The notes under the pieces were generated by a model. That model did not search any database. It had not been told where the DNA came from and saw only the letters and a list, made by a program, of their open reading frames with translations. The position numbers and the translations under genes were made by a program. DNA of 64,000 bases from Leptospiraceae bacterium. Lineage in GTDB: Bacteria > Spirochaetota > Leptospiria > Leptospirales > Leptospiraceae. The DNA is taken from contig JADJSX010000023.1 in assembly GCA_016711485.1 (NCBI GenBank), forward strand, positions 434,001-498,000. The letters run 5' to 3'. This document shows positions 45,958 to 54,931 of this stretch, one piece after another. Within the stretch, counting starts at the first letter, position 1; every line of letters begins with the position of its first letter.

Positions 45958-48720
45958 TTACCAACTATGATTAAACTCGCAACCCAGATAAACATTTCTT
46001 CTATATTGTGGATGAATGGTCAAATCATTTCCATCGGCATACGCGCCTTTTCCGCTAAAGATAGAATTCGTCAAGTTTGTAACTTTTAAAAGAACACGGA
46101 AGTATTTGGTTACATCTACATGTGAATTTAAATCTACCACATTAAAACCATTTATATAAAAATTTTGCTTGTATGGATCAAAGGTTGGATTGTATTCTGC
46201 CGTTCTGTATTGTTTGCTAGAAAGGATGCTACTCGAATACCATCCTTCGGAATTAATATAGTCCAAAGCAATAAACCAAATTTTCCAAAATCTAGCTGAA
46301 ATTCTAAAAGTAGTTTTACGTTTAGGCATTGATCTAAAGGAATTAATTTTATTTATATTGGGAAAGATTATTTCTTCTAGAGCTTGTTCTCCACGGGTTA
46401 GTTTACTTGAACTATCTTTTTGTAAAAATTCACTCCCCTGTGCAAATGTATTATAAATGTATACGCTCGTCTCTGTAGGTTTATAGATATCTTGAAAATT
46501 TAAAATCAGTTCAAAGCCAGTAAGTTCACTTTTTCCAATATTCCCAAAAGATTTTAGAGTCTCTTGTTTTGAATTAGGATATAGAATTTGGTCTCTCGGT
46601 TGAGAAATAATATTAAATTTATTTTCTATATAATTATGAAATAAAATTGCTTCTGTAGAAAATATTTTTGAAAAATTGGATCGCAGTCCTATTTCGTAAG
46701 AGCGAAGTTTTTCAGGATTTAAATTTTTATTTGGAGTTGCGAAGTATTGAATTCCATCTGCTTTAGTTCCTGTTGCGATAGAATTATAAATTAAATAAGC
46801 GGGGGCTCCTCTAAACCCTTCCGTATAAGATAAACGCAAAGATTGATTTGGGGTAAACTTGTGATTAACCGCAACTCTCGGATTAATACTTTGTCCATAA
46901 AGTGTGTGATAATCAGAACGAATACCAACTACAAAGCTAGTTTTATCAAAGGTAGCGGTTGATTGTAAGAAACCGGCAGTGTTTCTAAAACGAATTGGAT
47001 TATTTCCAAAATCTCCAAATTCCGGATCCGGTGGTGGAAGTTTAGTCGAATAGGACGAATAAAAACTGTCATTAAAGGGAAGTTTTAAATCATTTGTCTT
47101 TGGAAATACTCCAGAATATTGCCAGGAAAATCCTCCCAATAATTCTAAACTTTTTATTGGTTTATAAATCGCAGTCTGCTCAAATAAAAAATCATCAGAC
47201 GCCATATACTTAAAAAGAGGCTGTTTTTCGAATCGAAAGTTATAATTAGAACTTGGGTCTAATCGTAATTTGTTGTAAGAAACGTTAGTATGAAACGATA
47301 GTTTCCCGAAGTCAGCAGAATTCTTCATAGCGAGTCGATCAATGTTTTCAGACCAAATAGCACCGGAATTTGCATAGGAATAAAAAGAAGACTGTTGCCC
47401 AAAGCTACTATTTTCAGTTCTATGCATATGATCAAAATGAATGCTAAATTTTTTAAATCCTGCACTTACTCCGTAAGAATCATTGCCAGAAGGTAATTCT
47501 GAAAAATAATTAATTCTTCCCCCAAACTGTCCATTTCTCTGGTAGTATTGCTCGGAAGAATAAATTCCTTCATATCCATTTTTAACATTTTGATCTTTTC
47601 TCTGGCTTTTTAGTCCATACACATTCATGTATAATAATTCTTCGCCCAGTTTTACTTTCTGAGTTCCAAAGAAATTAAAATTTAAATAGCCAAAGTCACC
47701 AACATGTGTAGCTATATGCATTTGGTTTTCATTTTTATTGGAAGTTTTAATATTCACAACTCCAGCAAATGCGTCAGCCCCATATATAGCAGAGGCAGGT
47801 CCATACACTACTTCGATTGATTCAGCATGTTTTAAGTATAACATTTCATTGATTGGCATACCATTGGAAGCTGATGGATTGATTGGAATACCATTAATTA
47901 GAATTTTAGAATAGGCGTTACCTATTAGCCCCCGTTGATAAAAATGATGTCCTGTTTCCCCATTGCCTGGCTCAGAAACCATAATACCCGGTTTAAACTT
48001 TAATGCTTCGACTAACGTTCTATAATTGTAATCACGAATTTCTTTTTTTGTAATGACTGTAACAGAAACGGGAATGTCCTCAATTTTTTGTGAGCTTCTA
48101 GTTGCTGTTTCAAATTGCATCTGTAAGTTTGCAAAAGAGTCTTCTAGTTTCTCCTGACTGGATTCATTTTTAATCCAGGGCTTCATATAATCACGAATAT
48201 CTTTAGACTGCAAGACAGTAGATACATTGTCTCTTTGAAATTTTTTCTCGGGATTTAATTTTAAAGAAATAAAATATTTTTTTAAAGCAGAGTCAACGAT
48301 ATCTTGTTTAGTTTCCTGAAATTCATCTGGATTTAATTTTACTCCCGCAGGCATATTGGGAACGAGTTCCTCAGAGACTGAGTCAATGATATACTTATCC
48401 TTTGGAGAAAAGGTAAGAATATAAATATCCGGTGGTAAATCGGATACAGCAAAACTATGTATTTCTGAGTAAAAGGAAAATCCGTCCCGCTCTGCAACTT
48501 TTAACCCTTCTTCGGTAGAAGCAAAAGTTTTAATCTCTACAGAAAATCCATTCTTAACACTTTCTTCTTTGATTCTTTGTAATAGAATTGGCTCCATTAC
48601 AGATGCTTCGGCTTTGGGACTAACGGCAATTTTTCCAATCAATATTTTGTCCTGCGCGAATACGTTAGTAGACACAACAAGATAAAGTGCAGTTATAAGG
48701 AAGAGGTAAGTTCGAATCAT
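45958..48720 (-). CDS. TonB-dependent outer-membrane receptor with extra N-terminal domain
   Basis: 920 residues. Signal peptide to about 22 (FAQD), then a non-standard periplasmic domain of roughly 180 residues. The plug (about 210-330) includes SVTVITKKEIRDYNYRTLVEALKFKPG and EVVYGPASAIYGADAFAGVVNIKT. The beta-barrel runs to the terminal aromatic residues (EFNHSW). It takes up a ligand using TonB energy; the ligand is not predictable. First gene of a three-gene operon with a binding protein and a cyclase, suggesting uptake and sensing are joined. No FecR/sigma-factor pair is present. Confidence 0.92.
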   Translation of the reverse strand: MIRTYLFLITALYLVVSTNVFAQDKILIGKIAVSPKAEASVMEPILLQRIKEESVKNGFSVEIKTFASTEEGLKVAERDGFSFYSEIHSFAVSDLPPDIYILTFSPKDKYIIDSVSEELVPNMPAGVKLNPDEFQETKQDIVDSALKKYFISLKLNPEKKFQRDNVSTVLQSKDIRDYMKPWIKNESSQEKLEDSFANLQMQFETATRSSQKIEDIPVSVTVITKKEIRDYNYRTLVEALKFKPGIMVSEPGNGETGHHFYQRGLIGNAYSKILINGIPINPSASNGMPINEMLYLKHAESIEVVYGPASAIYGADAFAGVVNIKTSNKNENQMHIATHVGDFGYLNFNFFGTQKVKLGEELLYMNVYGLKSQRKDQNVKNGYEGIYSSEQYYQRNGQFGGRINYFSELPSGNDSYGVSAGFKKFSIHFDHMHRTENSSFGQQSSFYSYANSGAIWSENIDRLAMKNSADFGKLSFHTNVSYNKLRLDPSSNYNFRFEKQPLFKYMASDDFLFEQTAIYKPIKSLELLGGFSWQYSGVFPKTNDLKLPFNDSFYSSYSTKLPPPDPEFGDFGNNPIRFRNTAGFLQSTATFDKTSFVVGIRSDYHTLYGQSINPRVAVNHKFTPNQSLRLSYTEGFRGAPAYLIYNSIATGTKADGIQYFATPNKNLNPEKLRSYEIGLRSNFSKIFSTEAILFHNYIENKFNIISQPRDQILYPNSKQETLKSFGNIGKSELTGFELILNFQDIYKPTETSVYIYNTFAQGSEFLQKDSSSKLTRGEQALEEIIFPNINKINSFRSMPKRKTTFRISARFWKIWFIALDYINSEGWYSSSILSSKQYRTAEYNPTFDPYKQNFYINGFNVVDLNSHVDVTKYFRVLLKVTNLTNSIFSGKGAYADGNDLTIHPQYRRNVYLGCEFNHSW

Positions 48721-48842
48721 TCTATTGTTTTTGGAAAATCATATACCTAGTGTTTTCAAGGCTTTGATTTATACTTGTATACATCTGCAGCATAAAGTGT
48801 TAACTGTCAAATAATAAAGTCGTCAATAATAAATTTATTTAA

Positions 48843-49002
48843 CTCAGCTTACGCAATGTGAGTGCCTGCGTTCCCAGCGCTGAGGGTGAGGTTCACACCT
48901 AACGGTGGGTTTGCTGCCGCAAACTATTGGTTTTATTAAATTTATCTAATATTATCTGTTTCATTTAAAAGCCCATTACTTTATTCCTTTGCGTAACGTC
49001 AG
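48843..49002 (-). mobile_element. MITE1 copy, about 160 bp, degenerate
   Basis: Ends CTCAGCTTACGC and GCGTAACGTCAG. Flanks TATTTAA and TTAATTA do not form an exact duplication. On the minus strand the family frame (ATGAAACAGATAATATTAG) is broken by changes. It is an old copy in the 360-bp gap between the TonB receptor and kinase genes. Confidence 0.75.
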
Positions 49003-49080
49003 TTAATTAAAAACATCTTTTATTGAGAAAAACGAAGTTCACATTCTTTTTGAGATATGATTTAAAAAGACAAATAAGCA

Positions 49081-52000
49081 TTAAAGGATTGAAAATAAAT
49101 AATTTAGTTCTTGTTCCATTTCGAATAGTAGGCTATTTATTTTAGGTAAGTCAAAACTAGAGAGCTTTTCTATGTTGAGGGCGATGGCGGAGAGGTTTTC
49201 AAAAGATAGACTTAGGGCAGAGCCTTTTATTTTATGGGCAATTTTTTTTATGGATTCAAAGTTCTGTGAATTAATTGCTACTTTTAATTCATTTAGACTT
49301 TCGGGTAAATTCTTCTTAGCCATAAAAAGGATTTGATCAAACATTGCATTATTCTCTACTCCGAGTCTTGCCTTTAATTTCTCTTTATTAAAATGTTCTA
49401 TTGGATTTTTATTTTCTAGATTAGTTTCTATTTTTACATTTTGCAATTGCACTTTTGGAAGCCATTTTTCTAGGATTGTCTCAAAATCAGCGGGTAATAT
49501 TGGTTTGCTGATAAAGTCATTCATTCCACTTTGTAGACATTCTTTTAAATCTTCCTTGCTAGTTCCTGCACTAAGGGCAATGATTGGAGTAGAAGATTTT
49601 TCTTCTAATTTTCTAATTTCTCTAGTTGCTTCATATCCATTCATTTCTGGCATCTGGATATCCATTAGAATTAGGTTTGGTTTTTCAGAGATAAATTTCT
49701 CTACAACCTGTTTGCCATTAACCGCTTCTATAATTTTAGCAGATGGTAAATATCTTTTTACGAGTATCTTTGTCAAAAGAATATTTATTTCATTGTCTTC
49801 AGCAATTAAAACAGTATAATTTGAATTTTCATAATAATCTGTTTTATTAGAATTATTTTCCTCGTTAGGAATTTGAATCGTGGTTGGATTTACTTTTTCT
49901 TCGAAGTTTCTAATTTCAAGTTTTGTATTTAATGTAAAATGAAAATTACTTCCCTTGCCAACTTTACTTTCTAGTTCTAATTTAGAATTCATAAGTCCTA
50001 GGAGTTTATTTGAAATGCTAAGTCCGAGACCGGTGCCACCATATTTCCGAGTGATCGTAGAATCTTCCTGTGCGAATGCTTCAAATATTTTTTCCAGATT
50101 TTCCGTTGAAATTCCAATCCCTGTATCTATAATTGAGAATCGAAGATTAGAACTTTCCTTTTCTGAATTTAGTTCGAGAATTTCAAGATTTATTTCAATT
50201 TTACCATTTTGTGTAAATTTGATTGCATTTCCTAAAAGGTTAATCAGTATTTGCCGTAAGCGGATTTCATCTCCCATTACAAATATTTTTTTATCTGTTG
50301 GTAGATTCGTTACTATCTCGATTGGTTTATTTTTGATTTGAATTTTTACAATATCTAGAGAATGAGAAATCAACTCAGTTAAGTTAAACATTTCCATATT
50401 GAGTTCTAATTTACCTGCTTCAATTTTTGAAAAATCCAGTATATCGTTGATTAGATCTAGGAGTAGAAAAGCTGATTTGTTTACTGTGTTCATATACATT
50501 GCCTGACTTTCATCTAATTTTGATTTAATCAATAGCTCTGTAAATCCAATGATTCCGTTCAGAGGAGTTCTAATCTCGTGGCTCATATTCGCTAGAAATT
50601 CCGACTTAGCACGATTAGCCGCTTCCGCTTGTTCTTTTGCGATTTTTAATTCTTCTCTCGTTTTCTTTATCTCTGTGATATCGAAGACTACTCCATCCCA
50701 GACTGTCGATCCATCCTCCATTCTTCTAGGCATTGAACGCAACAATAGCCATTTTAATTCTCCAGTTACTGAATATTGTCTATGAATTTGCTCAAACGGA
50801 GTTAGATACTTTTCTGATTCTATTTGGGCAATAAATATTCGTTCCAAATCTTCACGATGTGTAAGGCTGAATAGACTTCGTGCATCAATAACTACAGCTT
50901 CAGGGTTAACGCCAAGTAATCGCTCTATGCCAGCACTTATATAAGGAAAATGAAATGATCCATCTTTAGAATGCTTTAATTGATATAAAGCTCCATCGGG
51001 TAAATTATCACTGATTGTCTTTAAAAGATCTTCTTTTGTTTGTAATTCAATTTCTGTTAACTTTCTATCTGTTATATTAAAATGAGAAATCACTGCACCT
51101 TTTTGTGGAAAGTCTATGGGACGTGCGTACATTAAAAACCAGCGATACTCTGTAGGGGAGTGGCACGGATACTCAATAGTAAACTCTGGAATTTCTCCTT
51201 TTAATACTGCGAGGATTCCTTTTCTTACTTCATCCGCTTCTTCCCCATTTGGAGAATGAGCGGCTATTTTGCAAATATTTAAATAATTAGTTGCTATAAA
51301 GTCTTTTTCACGACTTCCATTTTCAGATGCAAATTTTTTCCATGACTCATTAACCGCTACAATCATACCATTCGAATCTATAACTGCTATATGCTCCGAG
51401 AGAGAATCTAGAATGCTGAGATGAAATAAGTTTGCTTTTTCTAATTCTTCTTCGGTTTGTTTTTGTTTTGAAATATCCTGAAAGGTTCCAAAGACTCGAA
51501 TGCATTTGCCATTTTCTTTTTCTGCGTGACCAATTGCATTGACCCATTTCTCATTTCCATTCCCTGTTATCATTTGCAAATCTAAGTTAAAGGGAGTTCC
51601 CTCTTCTATTAAATTTTTAATTGCTAGAATAATTTTATCTCGATTTTCTCCTTCTTTGTAAAAAAGTAAGCTTTCTTCTAAGTCCGGCTGACGCTCGTAA
51701 TCCACTTCGTGAATGTCTCTCGTGATTTTTGACCAATATCCAATATCATTTACTAAATCTATTTCCCAAGTTCCAATCTTGGCTGCTTTGTTGGATATTT
51801 CAAGTAATTCTGAAGTGCGGCTAAGTTCGAATGTTCGCTTCATTACTGCGCTTTCTAGAATTTGGTTTTGATTTGAAATGAGTCCAATATTTTCTGCTTG
51901 TGTTTTTTCTTGCAATGATCTCATACTATTAATTCTGTCAGCTAACGCAAGAGAGAACATTAATGTTTCTATTCCCATACCGAAGAGAGTAGAACTGCGT

Positions 52001-53175
52001 GTAATCAAATTGTATTCTATAAATCCATTGACTGTGAGATAATAACATAAGATTCCAATTGTAACCCAAAACCACCCAATGAAATAGAAACGAGCATTCT
52101 TATCTTTTTTTATTAACCAGATATATAAACTGATAACGAGTAACATGATCATACACAAAACAGTTATTGGCTGACAGATGCGTACTAAGAAATTATGGGA
52201 GATAATTTCAAAAAAATCAATCAATGGAAGAACGAACAAATAAAAAAGAATGGTAATCAAGAAAAAATAATACAAGGCTTTATAATTTTTTAATTTTAAA
52301 AAGTTAATTGTAAATATACCAATAAACACAAATGGAGTGTTAACCATTATAAAAGGATGTCTATGGATAGTATTTATGATTGTTTCTCCAAAAATAGAAA
52401 ATATTTCCGGATGATTGTTTACAAAGAGAGTTGCAAATAACGAAGATATTCCGTAACAAATATACCAAAAATAAAAAGTATCTCTCGTTGCTAAAAGTAA
52501 AAAGAAATTATAGATAAGCATGGCAAACATTAAGCCTACAAATCCTGCTATTAAATAATCTATTTTGTTTTTTGATTTTAGAAGGGAAGCTAAAGTCCCA
52601 ATTTGTATTGGAAATTCAATAGGTCGTAAAGTGTGAAAACGTATATATACTGTCCGCCCTTTTGTATCATTACCGAGTGGCAAAAGAAATAAATTACTTG
52701 GATAAGCTTTTTTCTCTTCTGGACGAAGCGCGCCTGTCTCTGTGGTTAATTTGTATTTGCCGTTTTCTTCGGTGTAATAGTCGATATACCATAAAAATGT
52801 GCTACCTAATTCAATCCAAATTTCTTTGTCGGTTTTATTTTGGATATTTACTTTAAGCCAGAAAGAACTATCTACGGGTCTACGAACAAAGATATCTTTA
52901 TCATTTAATTGAAATTTATTTTGAATTTCTGGTTTTAAAATATCTTCGATTGTTAATTTGCTTGTTTTATCTTCTAAAAAAAAAGTTTTGGAACCAACTA
53001 AAAGTAAATCTGATTCATTTTGGAATACAATCGGTATTTCTGTTTGAATATTTTCAGTCGATAAAATAGGCGATATGGCAAAAAACAGTAAGGCATTCAA
53101 CAATACTTCTCTCAAATCTATAGATAAAATATAAGAAATGAATCGTAATTGCATTTGAGAAAATAAACCTATCAA
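49081..53175 (-). CDS. 7TMR-DISM hybrid histidine kinase (PAS, HisKA, REC, HPt)
   Basis: 1364 residues. An N-terminal periplasmic DISMED2 domain (about 45-185) precedes seven membrane helices (about 195-400). Three PAS domains follow (about 450-830). The kinase core has NMSHEIRTPLNG (His near 867), NAIKFTQNG, DTGIGIS and GTGLGLS. A receiver has AEDNEIN and phospho-Asp in ILMDIQMPEMNG (near 1170). A C-terminal HPt has AHKIKGSALSL (near 1315). It is a complete phosphorelay protein, lacking only the final response regulator. TTG 53175 gives the full frame; ATG 53154 may be the true start of the signal sequence. Likely a single gene. Confidence 0.92.
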   Translation of the reverse strand: MIGLFSQMQLRFISYILSIDLREVLLNALLFFAISPILSTENIQTEIPIVFQNESDLLLVGSKTFFLEDKTSKLTIEDILKPEIQNKFQLNDKDIFVRRPVDSSFWLKVNIQNKTDKEIWIELGSTFLWYIDYYTEENGKYKLTTETGALRPEEKKAYPSNLFLLPLGNDTKGRTVYIRFHTLRPIEFPIQIGTLASLLKSKNKIDYLIAGFVGLMFAMLIYNFFLLLATRDTFYFWYICYGISSLFATLFVNNHPEIFSIFGETIINTIHRHPFIMVNTPFVFIGIFTINFLKLKNYKALYYFFLITILFYLFVLPLIDFFEIISHNFLVRICQPITVLCMIMLLVISLYIWLIKKDKNARFYFIGWFWVTIGILCYYLTVNGFIEYNLITRSSTLFGMGIETLMFSLALADRINSMRSLQEKTQAENIGLISNQNQILESAVMKRTFELSRTSELLEISNKAAKIGTWEIDLVNDIGYWSKITRDIHEVDYERQPDLEESLLFYKEGENRDKIILAIKNLIEEGTPFNLDLQMITGNGNEKWVNAIGHAEKENGKCIRVFGTFQDISKQKQTEEELEKANLFHLSILDSLSEHIAVIDSNGMIVAVNESWKKFASENGSREKDFIATNYLNICKIAAHSPNGEEADEVRKGILAVLKGEIPEFTIEYPCHSPTEYRWFLMYARPIDFPQKGAVISHFNITDRKLTEIELQTKEDLLKTISDNLPDGALYQLKHSKDGSFHFPYISAGIERLLGVNPEAVVIDARSLFSLTHREDLERIFIAQIESEKYLTPFEQIHRQYSVTGELKWLLLRSMPRRMEDGSTVWDGVVFDITEIKKTREELKIAKEQAEAANRAKSEFLANMSHEIRTPLNGIIGFTELLIKSKLDESQAMYMNTVNKSAFLLLDLINDILDFSKIEAGKLELNMEMFNLTELISHSLDIVKIQIKNKPIEIVTNLPTDKKIFVMGDEIRLRQILINLLGNAIKFTQNGKIEINLEILELNSEKESSNLRFSIIDTGIGISTENLEKIFEAFAQEDSTITRKYGGTGLGLSISNKLLGLMNSKLELESKVGKGSNFHFTLNTKLEIRNFEEKVNPTTIQIPNEENNSNKTDYYENSNYTVLIAEDNEINILLTKILVKRYLPSAKIIEAVNGKQVVEKFISEKPNLILMDIQMPEMNGYEATREIRKLEEKSSTPIIALSAGTSKEDLKECLQSGMNDFISKPILPADFETILEKWLPKVQLQNVKIETNLENKNPIEHFNKEKLKARLGVENNAMFDQILFMAKKNLPESLNELKVAINSQNFESIKKIAHKIKGSALSLSFENLSAIALNIEKLSSFDLPKINSLLFEMEQELNYLFSIL

Positions 53176-53216
53176 CTATCGTTTCATTTTAGGTCAAAAT
53201 GTAAATCTGTATTTTA

Positions 53217-53252
53217 CGCAAATTTAGGCGGTAGCCGCTAGAAAGATAAATT
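53217..53252 (+). repeat. R2 repeat tail fragment
   Basis: GCAAATTTAGGCGGTAGCCGCTAGAAAGA, the 3' end of R2 only. Located upstream of the kinase start and abutting an Lcl-type remnant. Confidence 0.5.
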
Positions 53253-53332
53253 CAAGGACCATCTGAAACACAGCGAACGTATTCGAAAGCAGTTTTTGCT
53301 TGTCCCGATAAAGCTAATCCTGTGTAGTTTAA
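53252..53332 (-). pseudogene. C-terminal fragment of a DUF1566/Lcl-like protein
   Basis: The minus-strand frame reads YTGLALSGQAKTAFEYVRCVSDGP and stops at TGA 53252. FxYVRCV is the usual terminal strand of Lcl/DUF1566 domains; compare IVVRCIQ in the protein at 21578-22164. There is no start codon and the rest of the domain is missing. Confidence 0.35.
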
Positions 53333-53359
53333 AGTTTATTATACTTCAACTTGGATTGA

Positions 53360-53626
53360 TACCAATTTAAAGAAAATTTTACAAATATTGCAATCACAAC
53401 TTTTGCTTCTGGTTGGATTTGGTTAGTTAAAAATAATAATGGTAACTTAGAAATTGTAAATACAGAAAATGCTCGTAAACCTCTTACAGAAAACAAAAAA
53501 CCACTAATTACTTGTGACCTTTGGGAACATGCTTACTATATTGATTATAGAAATTCTCGGGATAAATACGTCGAATCTTTCTGGAATGTGGTAAATTGGG
53601 ATTTTGCGTCAAAAAATTTCGAATAA
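53360..53626 (+). pseudogene. C-terminal half of an Fe/Mn superoxide dismutase
   Basis: Open frame after TGA 53357-53359, with no start codon, ending TAA 53624-53626 (88 residues). It contains ASGWIWLVKNNNG, NARKPL and the signature DLWEHAYYIDYRN with metal-ligand Asp and His, then FWNVVNWDFA. This matches the last 45% of Fe/Mn-SOD (about 195 residues). The N-terminal half with the other two His ligands is gone, so no activity is expected. Confidence 0.8.
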
Positions 53627-53646
53627 TTTAAATCTAAACAGTTTCC

Positions 53647-54879
53647 TTAAAAATTATTTTTTGGGTGGTTGACTGGAAAATTATTATCAATATACGGTTC
53701 TGCATTTGCGACTTTAGCCAAATCTTTACGAGAAGTAAAAAATTGAAGTAATAAAGATGGTAGTATTGTAATTAGAATCGTATAAATAACCAGTCCTCCC
53801 AAAACTTGATTTTTGACAAGTCCCGACCCTTTTAGTATATCAATAACGACTAAACCAAATACAAGCGTAGGTAATAAACTTATCGAAATAGGAAGGCTTT
53901 GACTTACAGCTTCTTTCATCGAAATTTTTCTGTGAATCACTAATAAACCAACTCGGATAGGCATAATTAATAAGGTAAGCAGCAAACCTATCCAAAGTGC
54001 TTCATAGCTAAATGTTGAAGAGTGTAACTTTAATCCTGCATTAAAAAAATAAAAAGGCAAGAAGAAAGAAGCAAAAAATTTTGCAGTCCGCTCAAATTCC
54101 TCTTTAGGCTTTTTAATTATATTTTTTTCATAAAAGTTTACAGTAAAACCAACTAAAAATGCGCCAACTAGGTAGTAAGCTCCCAATTTTTTTGTAATTG
54201 TTCCTGTCGCTACTGCAAGTAAAAGTAGGAAGCTAAAATCAGCTCCTGGAGTCTTTATGGAAACCCTTTTTGATACCCAGTGAAATAGAACTGGTAGAAT
54301 GAGGATTAATAGAATTAGAGTACCAGCGGATAATGCAATTTTGACGGGAGTTTGTGATTGGAAAAGTAATAGTAACAGTAAGGCAAGAATTTCGGAAGCG
54401 ATTGCTTTATTTTTTACCCATAACTTTTGTTCTTGGGTTAGATTGCTTGAAGGAAGTGAATCCAAAATAAACCCCGTGGAAGGAGTTAATAGTGCAAGGG
54501 AAATTAAGGCAGCAATTCTAATATCCAATGTAGTAAAAGCTAAAATTAATATTACGATTAGACCAATAGTCAAACCACGGATAATTAAATGTTCTACGAG
54601 TAACTTAGTATTTTCCTTTAGTTCATCGAAATCTAATTCTAATCCTGCATATAAAAACAGGGAAGAAATTCCTAAAATAGCAAATGGAGCTATTACACTT
54701 GTATTTGTAAAAATACCAAATACGTTAGCAGATAAATAACCCAATAGGAAAGCTCCTAATCCAATTGGTATTCCTATTCGATTTAAAATCCGAGGAAGAA
54801 TAAAGAGCATAACGATTAGAACTACATAGGAAAGCTCATTAATTTCTAAATAGTTAAAAAATTCTTTTATTAATTCCAT
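53647..54879 (-). CDS. Cation:proton antiporter, CPA2/KefB-like membrane domain
   Basis: 410 residues with about 12 hydrophobic helices. Features include GIPIGLGAFLLGYLSA near the start, FLYAGLELDFDEL, and AYYLVGAFLVGFTVN in the second half, typical of CPA2 sodium or potassium/proton exchangers. There is no TrkA-N domain, so it is the short form. A ribosome site AAGGAAA precedes ATG 54879. It follows MscS on the same strand, 52 bases downstream, and may share its transcript. Likely exports or exchanges monovalent cations in pH or osmotic control. Confidence 0.88.
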   Translation of the reverse strand: MELIKEFFNYLEINELSYVVLIVMLFILPRILNRIGIPIGLGAFLLGYLSANVFGIFTNTSVIAPFAILGISSLFLYAGLELDFDELKENTKLLVEHLIIRGLTIGLIVILILAFTTLDIRIAALISLALLTPSTGFILDSLPSSNLTQEQKLWVKNKAIASEILALLLLLLFQSQTPVKIALSAGTLILLILILPVLFHWVSKRVSIKTPGADFSFLLLLAVATGTITKKLGAYYLVGAFLVGFTVNFYEKNIIKKPKEEFERTAKFFASFFLPFYFFNAGLKLHSSTFSYEALWIGLLLTLLIMPIRVGLLVIHRKISMKEAVSQSLPISISLLPTLVFGLVVIDILKGSGLVKNQVLGGLVIYTILITILPSLLLQFFTSRKDLAKVANAEPYIDNNFPVNHPKNNF

Positions 54880-54931
54880 AAATTTCCTTATTTGTGATTC
54901 TTATCTTCGCACGTAAAAATTATCTACTATT

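Noticed and set aside
54299..54739. 146-codon plus-strand ORF within the antiporter gene
   Set aside because: Antisense of membrane helices; no ribosome site and no known family.
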